A DNA stretch of 28,807 nt from JAJDGF01 sp031549325. GTDB lineage: Bacteria > Bacillota > Clostridia > Christensenellales > Aristaeellaceae. A program made the position numbers and the translations under genes. Location: contig JAVBQA010000115.1 in assembly GCA_031549325.1 (NCBI GenBank), forward strand, positions 1-28,807. The letters run 5' to 3'. Positions 24,052 to 28,807 of the stretch are shown here, piece after piece. Under the pieces are notes generated by a model. That model saw only the letters and a list, made by a program, of their open reading frames with translations, ran no database searches and was not told where the DNA came from. Positions within the stretch are counted from its first letter, which is position 1. The number at the start of each line of letters is the position of its first letter.

Positions 24052-25233
24052 TCATTTCCGCTCTTTCAGGAACGCCTCGATGCGCTTCAGCGCTTCGATC
24101 ACTTTATCGGTGGCGGTGGCGTAGGACACGCGGATATGGCCCTCGCCCAGCGCGCCGAAAGCATCGCCCGGCACGGTGACCACCCGCTTGGACTCCAGCA
24201 GCTGCCTGCAGAAGTCCTGGGAGCTAAGCCCGGTAGATTTAATGGAAGGGAACGCGTAAAAAGCGCCCAGCGGCTCAAAGCAGGACAGCCCCATGCCATT
24301 GAAGCCTTCGACCACCAGCCGCCGCCTCCGGTCATAGGTGCGCACCATCTGCTTGACGTCCTCGTAGTCGTTCTCGAGGCCGGTCTCCAGCGCCTCGAGC
24401 GCGGCGTACTGCCCGGCGGTGGGGGCGCACAGCATGGTGTACTGGTGAATCTTGACCATCACCTCGAGCAAAGGCTTGGGCGCACAGACATAGCCCATGC
24501 GCCAACCGGTCATGGCGAAAGCCTTTGAGAAGCCGTTCAGCGTGATGGTGCGCTCGAACATGCCGGGGATGGACGCGAAGCTCACATGGCGCTGCTCGCC
24601 GTACGTCAGCTCGGCGTAAATCTCGTCTGAAATCACGACGATGTTCGTGTCCCGGAGCACGTCGGCGACGGCCAGCAAATCCTCTCTGCTCATCACGCCC
24701 CCGGTCGGGTTGTTGGGGTAAGGCAGGATCAGCGCCTTCGTCTTGGGCGTGATCGCGGCTTTGAGCGTCTCGGGGGTCAGCTTGAACTGGTTTTCAGCAT
24801 GGGTCGGCAGCGTCACGCAGGTGCCGCCCGCGAACACGATGCCCGGCACGTAGGAAACATAGGTCGGGTCGGGAGCGAGCACCTCGTCGCCCGGCTCCAC
24901 CAGCGCGCGCAGCGCCAGATCGATGCCTTCGCTGGCGCCCACGGTGACCAGGATCTGAGTTTTCGGGTCATACTCCACGCCGAAGCGTTTCTTCTGGTAG
25001 TCGGAAATCGCGCGCCGCAGCTCGATCAGGCCCCAGTTGCTGGTGTAGTGGGTGTGGCCCTGCTTCAGTGAGAAGATGGCGGCGTCGTTGTAGCGCCAAG
25101 GGGTGGTGAAATCCGGCTCTCCAACGCCCAGCGCAATGACATCCTTCATCTCACTGGCGATGTCGAAGAACTTACGGATGCCGGAAGGGGGCACATCGGC
25201 GATGCGCCTGCAGACCGCTTTGTCATAATTCAC
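24052..25233 (-). CDS. PLP-dependent aminotransferase, class I/II
   Basis: A 393-residue fold-type I aminotransferase. The cofactor lysine is K237 in NGFSKAFAMTGWRMGY; other blocks are GVGEPDF, YPNNPTGG and ISDEIYAEL. The substrate cannot be read from sequence; relatives include aspartate/aromatic aminotransferases and PatA-like enzymes. The start is a GTG at 25231-25233 that overlaps the stop of the upstream Lrp-like gene by 4 nt (GTGA), so translation is coupled. The regulator gene directly before it suggests amino-acid-responsive control. Confidence 0.95.
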   Translation of the reverse strand: MNYDKAVCRRIADVPPSGIRKFFDIASEMKDVIALGVGEPDFTTPWRYNDAAIFSLKQGHTHYTSNWGLIELRRAISDYQKKRFGVEYDPKTQILVTVGASEGIDLALRALVEPGDEVLAPDPTYVSYVPGIVFAGGTCVTLPTHAENQFKLTPETLKAAITPKTKALILPYPNNPTGGVMSREDLLAVADVLRDTNIVVISDEIYAELTYGEQRHVSFASIPGMFERTITLNGFSKAFAMTGWRMGYVCAPKPLLEVMVKIHQYTMLCAPTAGQYAALEALETGLENDYEDVKQMVRTYDRRRRLVVEGFNGMGLSCFEPLGAFYAFPSIKSTGLSSQDFCRQLLESKRVVTVPGDAFGALGEGHIRVSYATATDKVIEALKRIEAFLKERK

Positions 25234-25724
25234 GGGGACACCACCAATCGCTCGTCGGCGCGCGCGCCATCCAAAATCACGCCGTTGTGCTTGTATTTCT
25301 TCAGCACGAAATGGGTGGCGGTGGAATTGACGTGCTCCAGCGTGCTCAGCTTTTCCGCGACGAAAAGCGCCAGCTGCTTCATCGTGTGCCCGCGGATCAG
25401 CACCATCAGGTCGTAAGCGCCCGACATCAGATAGACGGAGGAGACTTCCTCAAAGCGGTAGATATGCTCGGCGATGGCGTCAAAGCCCTCGCCGCGCTGG
25501 GGCGTGACGCGCACCTCGATCAGCGCCTCGACTTCGTCGCGGTTGACCATGTCCCAGTTGATGGTGGCCGGATAGTTCACGATGATCTTCTCGCGCTCCA
25601 GGCGCTCGATAGCCGCCGTGACCTGCTCCTGAGTGCGTCCGGTCATCAGCGCGATGCGCTCCTGCGGGATGCGCGCGTCGTTGCCTAGGATCTCGAGAAT
25701 GTTCAGCTCAAATTCCGATACCAT
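25230..25724 (-). CDS. Lrp/AsnC-family transcriptional regulator
   Basis: A 164-residue protein: N-terminal winged helix (ELNILEILGNDARIPQERIA, then TGRTQEQVTAAIERLEREKII) and a C-terminal RAM ligand-binding domain (EALIEVRVTPQ, VYLMSGAYDLMVLIRG). Such proteins sense amino acids and control transport or metabolism genes. The start at 25724 is chosen over the ATG at 25730 because AAAAGGAGG leaves only 1 nt before the latter but 7 nt before the former. It overlaps the aminotransferase it probably regulates. Confidence 0.93.
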   Translation of the reverse strand: MVSEFELNILEILGNDARIPQERIALMTGRTQEQVTAAIERLEREKIIVNYPATINWDMVNRDEVEALIEVRVTPQRGEGFDAIAEHIYRFEEVSSVYLMSGAYDLMVLIRGHTMKQLALFVAEKLSTLEHVNSTATHFVLKKYKHNGVILDGARADERLVVSP

Positions 25725-25745
25725 GGTCATACCTCCTTTTTTGAT

Positions 25746-25771
25746 AAGGAGTTGCCAGAGGGCAACTCCTT
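25746..25771. terminator. Hairpin between parB and the Lrp-like gene
   Basis: A perfect 11-bp stem AAGGAGTTGCC/GGCAACTCCTT with a 4-nt loop. The T run follows on the plus strand (TTTT), not on the coding strand of its neighbours, so on the leftward transcript it may be a leaky terminator or a leader structure. Its CTCCTT arm is complementary to the ribosome site of the next gene (25731-25740). Confidence 0.6.
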
Positions 25772-25784
25772 TTGCTACATATTG

Positions 25785-26696
25785 TTATTGCGCGCTCTGG
25801 CTGACCGTCTCCAGGATCTCCCATATGCGCTGCAAGTCTTCGGCGCTGTAATAATGAAGCACCAGCCGACCCTTGTCCTCATCGCCCACCAGTTCTGCCC
25901 GGGTTCCGAACACGTCGCCAGCCATGCGCACCAGCTCGCGATGAGCCGGATCCCGCGGTTTGGGTTCGGGCTCCTCTTCTGTGGGCGCGAACAGTTCTTT
26001 CACCAGTTTCTCCAGCTGGCGCACCGACAATCCCTGCCGGCAAGCCTGCTCGGCCAGCCGCTGCTGCTCGGCCTCGGCCTCGATGGGGACCAGCGCGCGC
26101 GCGTGGCCCGCGCTGAGCGCACCGGAAATCAGCATCTGCTGCACCGGTTCGCAGAGGGAGAGCAGCCTCAGCACGTTGGCCACCGCGGGCCTCGACATGC
26201 CCAGCCGCTCAGCGACCTCTTCCTGGGTGTAGCCGCACTGCTCCATCAGGCCTTTGATGCCTGCCGCTTGCTCGATGGGGTTCAGGTCGTCGCGCTGCAG
26301 GTTCTCGATCAGCGCCACCTCGAGCCGCTTGGACTCGTCATAGTCGCGCACGATCGCCGGGATCTCGGTCAGCCCGGCCAGACGACTGGCGCGCCAGCGC
26401 CGCTCTCCCGCGATGATCTGGAAGCGCGCGCCCCTTTGCTGCACGATGATCGGCTGGATCACGCCCACGCTTTTGATGGACTCTGAAAGCGCCTTCAGGG
26501 CATCCTCGTCGAACCGGCGGCGCGGCTGGTCTCGGTTGGGGTCAATGGCGCTGATCTTGATCTGGCGAACCAGGTCGCGCGGATCGTCCTCCGGCTGCGG
26601 CTGTGACGCCGCCGCCGGGGAGACTGGCTGGGGCGCTTCGTCGCCCAGCAGTGCGCCCAGCCCGCGCCCAAGCCCATGCTTGCTCGCTTTTGTCAT
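25785..26696 (-). CDS. parB: Chromosome-partitioning protein ParB
   Basis: A 303-residue CTPase/DNA clamp that loads at parS. The N-terminal GLGRGLGALLGD peptide stimulates ParA; the CTP-binding block GERRWRASRLAG and the parS-reading helix-turn-helix EEVAERLGMSRPAVANVLRLL follow; a C-terminal dimerisation domain ends the protein. Start at 26696 (MTKASKHGLG) is favoured because AAAGGA is about 9 nt upstream; two other in-frame Mets (26705, 26729) are too close to the ribosome site or overlap parA. Confidence 0.96.
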   Translation of the reverse strand: MTKASKHGLGRGLGALLGDEAPQPVSPAAASQPQPEDDPRDLVRQIKISAIDPNRDQPRRRFDEDALKALSESIKSVGVIQPIIVQQRGARFQIIAGERRWRASRLAGLTEIPAIVRDYDESKRLEVALIENLQRDDLNPIEQAAGIKGLMEQCGYTQEEVAERLGMSRPAVANVLRLLSLCEPVQQMLISGALSAGHARALVPIEAEAEQQRLAEQACRQGLSVRQLEKLVKELFAPTEEEPEPKPRDPAHRELVRMAGDVFGTRAELVGDEDKGRLVLHYYSAEDLQRIWEILETVSQSAQ

Positions 26697-26709
26697 GTCC
26701 TTCATTCCT

Positions 26710-27483
26710 TTACCAGTCCTCGCCCTCATCCCGCTCGATCAGCTCGGTCGCCAGAGCTTTGTATGCCTCTGCGCCCTGGCATTTCGGGTCGTACAAATGG
26801 ATCGGCAGCCCGTAGCTTGGGGCCTCGCTCAGCCGCACATTCCGGGGGATGATGGTCGCAAACACGCGATCCTTGAAGTGGTTCTTGACTTCCTGCACAA
26901 CCTGCAAGCCCAGGTTGGTGCGCCCATCCAACATGGTCAGCACCACGCCCTCCACTTCCAGGTTCGGGTTCATGCGCTTTTTCACCAGGTTCAGCGTGTT
27001 CATCAGCTGGCCCACGCCTTCCAGCGCATAGTATTCGCACTGGATCGGCACCAGCACGCTGTCGGCGGCGTTCAGCGCGTTCAGCGTCAGCAGGCTCAGA
27101 GATGGCGGGCAGTCGATCAGCAGGTAGTCATAGTCCACCTTAAGCTTTTGCAGCGCGCCCTTGAGCAGCGTGTCTCGGTTGGGGAGATCCACCAGCTCGA
27201 TCTCCGCGCCCGCCAGCGAAATCGTGGACGGCAGCAGCGAAAGCTCGCCATAGCCAGTCTTGATGACGGCGTCCTTGGGTTCGATGCCATTGATCAGCAC
27301 ATCATAAATGGAGTATTGGCCCTTGCCGGCTTGGCCGAGGCCGCTGGTGGCGTTGCCCTGCGGATCGATGTCGATGAGCAGCACGCGCTTCCCGGCGTCC
27401 GCCAGACAGGCGCTCAGGTTGACCGTGGTCGTGGTCTTTCCGACGCCGCCTTTCTGATTGGCCACCGCGATGATCCTTGGCAA
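26710..27483 (-). CDS. parA: Chromosome-partitioning ATPase ParA (Soj)
   Basis: A 257-residue Walker-type ATPase. The deviant Walker A is KGGVGKTTT at 11-19 with the signature lysine K11; LLIDIDPQGNATSGLG and LLIDCPPSLSLLT follow. With ParB it segregates origins and regulates DnaA in relatives. The start is a TTG at 27481-27483; no better in-frame codon is nearby and the ribosome site AAGGCGGGG is spaced rather far (about 12 nt), so expression may be modest. Confidence 0.97.
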   Translation of the reverse strand: MPRIIAVANQKGGVGKTTTTVNLSACLADAGKRVLLIDIDPQGNATSGLGQAGKGQYSIYDVLINGIEPKDAVIKTGYGELSLLPSTISLAGAEIELVDLPNRDTLLKGALQKLKVDYDYLLIDCPPSLSLLTLNALNAADSVLVPIQCEYYALEGVGQLMNTLNLVKKRMNPNLEVEGVVLTMLDGRTNLGLQVVQEVKNHFKDRVFATIIPRNVRLSEAPSYGLPIHLYDPKCQGAEAYKALATELIERDEGEDW

Positions 27484-27538
27484 CGCAACTGCACCCCGCC
27501 TTCGTAAATTGCATCGGCATTTTTTAGCCTAGAAATAT

Positions 27539-27567
27539 ATTATATCGGATTTTTTGTGGAAACACAA
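27539..27567 (-). promoter_or_regulatory. parAB promoter
   Basis: On the minus strand: TTGTGT (complement of 27562-27567), 17 bp, TATAAT (complement of 27539-27544). The -35 lies in a small hairpin-forming repeat TTGTG/CACAA (27554-27567 region). Confidence 0.7.
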
Positions 27568-27587
27568 CCCGTATTCGGTTGCATTTA

Positions 27588-27596
27588 TGCTATAAT
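27588..27596 (+). promoter_or_regulatory. ROK-kinase promoter (extended -10)
   Basis: TGC directly before TATAAT (27591-27596) is an extended -10 with no clear -35. It is 21 bp before the kinase start codon, and back to back with the parAB promoter. Confidence 0.6.
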
Positions 27597-27617
27597 GGTT
27601 CGAACGAGGTGAACCGT

Positions 27618-28514
27618 ATGAGTGAGTATACGCTGGGCATCGACATCGGCGGCACGTCGGTGAAGCTGGGCGTGGTGAAGGCAGATGAGGGGATTGTGTG
27701 GCGGCGGCAGGTGCCGTTCGTCAAGGGCGATCCCATGCAGATGCTGGGCTCCATCGCCGAGGCGGCGAAAGCCGCGCTGAGCCAATTTGAGATCGACGTT
27801 GTGGGCGTCTCGGTGGCGGGCAAGGTCGACCCGCGGCGCGGCACCACCCAGGCGGACAACCTGGGCTGGATGAATGTGCCCGTGCGCGATAGCCTGAAAA
27901 AGCTGCTCGGGCGGCCGGTGTGGATCGACAACGACGGCGAGTGCGCCATGCTGGCCGAGTGGAAGGACGGCGCGTGCGCCGGCGTGCGCAACGTGGCGTA
28001 TTTCACCTATGGCACCGGCGTGGGCGGCGGCCTGATCATCGACGGCAGGCCTTATCGCGGACGGCTGCACTCGGGCGCGGAGCTCGGGCATGTCATCGTC
28101 CACGGCGGCGCCGACGCTCTGCCCTGCAACTGCGGGCACAGCGGCTGCTACGAAGTCTATGCCTCCACCACCGCGCTTAAGCGCCTGCTGGACAATCAGT
28201 TCACCGTCAAGGAGATCGTCGACAACGCGCGCGCCGGTGAGGACCGATTCGTGCAGGCGTTCGACAATTATATAGAAGAAATCGCCCTTGGATTGATCTC
28301 GGTGATGGCCGTGCTGTCCCCTGACTGCGTGGTGCTGGGCGGCGGGCTTAGCAATGCGGGCGAGTTCTTCCTGTCCGCCGTGCAGCGCCGCATGGATCGC
28401 TGCGAGCCTTGGCTCACCGCCCCCACAAAGATTGTGCTCGCGAAGTATGGCAACGACGCCGGCATGCTCGGCGCGGCCGCGCTGGCCGAGCGTCACCTGA
28501 AGCGGCGCAGGTAA
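27618..28514 (+). CDS. ROK-family sugar kinase (glucokinase-like)
   Basis: A 298-residue kinase. It begins with the phosphate motif LGIDIGGTSVKLG; D106 in DNDGECA is in the place of the catalytic aspartate; GTGVGGG binds ATP; GAELGHVI (H158) and CNCGHSGCYE (C170, C172, C177) form the ROK zinc site. No helix-turn-helix is present, so it is a kinase and not a repressor. Glucose or an N-acetyl-hexosamine is the likely substrate; with nagA in the window an amino-sugar role is possible. The ATG at 27618 follows GAGGTGAACC. Confidence 0.93.
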   Translation: MSEYTLGIDIGGTSVKLGVVKADEGIVWRRQVPFVKGDPMQMLGSIAEAAKAALSQFEIDVVGVSVAGKVDPRRGTTQADNLGWMNVPVRDSLKKLLGRPVWIDNDGECAMLAEWKDGACAGVRNVAYFTYGTGVGGGLIIDGRPYRGRLHSGAELGHVIVHGGADALPCNCGHSGCYEVYASTTALKRLLDNQFTVKEIVDNARAGEDRFVQAFDNYIEEIALGLISVMAVLSPDCVVLGGGLSNAGEFFLSAVQRRMDRCEPWLTAPTKIVLAKYGNDAGMLGAAALAERHLKRRR

Positions 28515-28606
28515 GGACTACATATGGGGTGAAGAAACCAACAACATACGACATCTTGTGCCATATTTTTCCAGCAGAAACTTTTTCAAAATCCGTCAAA
28601 AAACCA

Positions 28607-28635
28607 TTGACATGCCCCGACTGTTTTGTTATAAT
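28607..28635 (+). promoter_or_regulatory. Full-consensus promoter, probably of an rRNA operon
   Basis: TTGACA (28607-28612), exactly 17 bp, TATAAT (28630-28635), directed off the right edge. An AT-rich A/T-tract region (about 28560-28605) lies just upstream like an UP element. Confidence 0.85.
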
Positions 28636-28807
28636 ACCCATTGTCGCCTCCGAGCGCGGACGGCGGGAAACGATCCTTGAAAACGGCATAGAGAGTGGAA
28701 GTAACAAGAAGAAATAAGTCAGAATTCCGAAGAGCGAGCAGCTTAGCGGAGGGAGCGGAAGGGACCCGAGAGGGTACCGGAAGCGCCTGAAGAGAAGATG
28801 TGAATAA
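28636..28807 (+). ncRNA. Probable pre-rRNA leader (16S gene expected beyond the edge)
   Basis: No protein gene is supported. CCTTGAAAAC at 28675-28684 resembles the boxA-type antitermination element (CTTTGAAAAC) of Firmicute rRNA leaders, and the rest is purine-rich leader-like sequence. The 16S gene itself is not in the window, so this is inference. Confidence 0.5.

Overview
The window looks like the replication-origin region of a GC-rich anaerobic member of the Bacillota (Clostridia-type). The reasons are dnaA/dnaN beside clustered DnaA boxes, a parA/parB pair with two perfect Bacillus-type parS sites, the Firmicute-specific small protein DUF951 (YyzM), strong AAGGAGG-type ribosome binding sites, and a four-subunit 2-oxoacid:ferredoxin oxidoreductase typical of strict anaerobes. 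I cannot name the genus; a Christensenellales- or Oscillospirales-like lineage is a guess.

Layout, left to right. 1-110: start of an IS5-family transposase running off the left edge. 182-2345: leftward metallophosphoesterase and nagA with two parS sites between them. 2346-2496: an apparently symmetric divergent promoter. 2497-9518: rightward genes for a membrane-anchored PQQ/DUF5711-like protein, a CvpA-like membrane protein, uvrB and uvrA. 9581-9825: a tRNA-Arg(CCU) whose 3' end and terminator are duplicated 127 bp downstream, then a short region ending in a small secreted-peptide gene. 10435-11177: an HTH repressor/membrane-protein pair with a near-textbook autoregulated promoter. 11212-17592: a long leftward gene string encoding KorD-KorA-KorB-KorC, DUF951, three signal-peptidase-I-like proteins and an M1-peptidase-like protein. 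17635-21647: mnmE, dnaN and dnaA. 21648-22057: the AT-rich candidate oriC. 22058-23155: ychF. 23191-27483: leftward ZIP transporter, aminotransferase, Lrp-like regulator, parB and parA. 27618-28514: a ROK sugar kinase. 28607-28807: a consensus promoter and what looks like an rRNA-operon leader cut off by the right edge.

How it fits together: replication would start near 21.7-22.0 kb. DnaA, DnaN, ParA/ParB and parS supply initiation, the sliding clamp and segregation. NagA and the ROK kinase point to amino-sugar and hexose use. The Kor complex feeds ferredoxin-dependent metabolism, and UvrA/UvrB form most of an excision-repair operon. The least ordinary part is the envelope cluster at 11.2-14.9 kb. 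Two signal peptidases with intact Ser/Lys dyads sit beside a third paralogue that has lost both catalytic residues (Ser to Ala, Lys to Arg) and beside an M1-like protein whose zinc motif HExxH has become LNIAK. Two pseudo-proteases in one apparent operon is the best candidate here for an undescribed functional unit.

No CRISPR array, prophage or riboswitch was recognised. Functional names rest on protein motifs read by eye; no database search was run.
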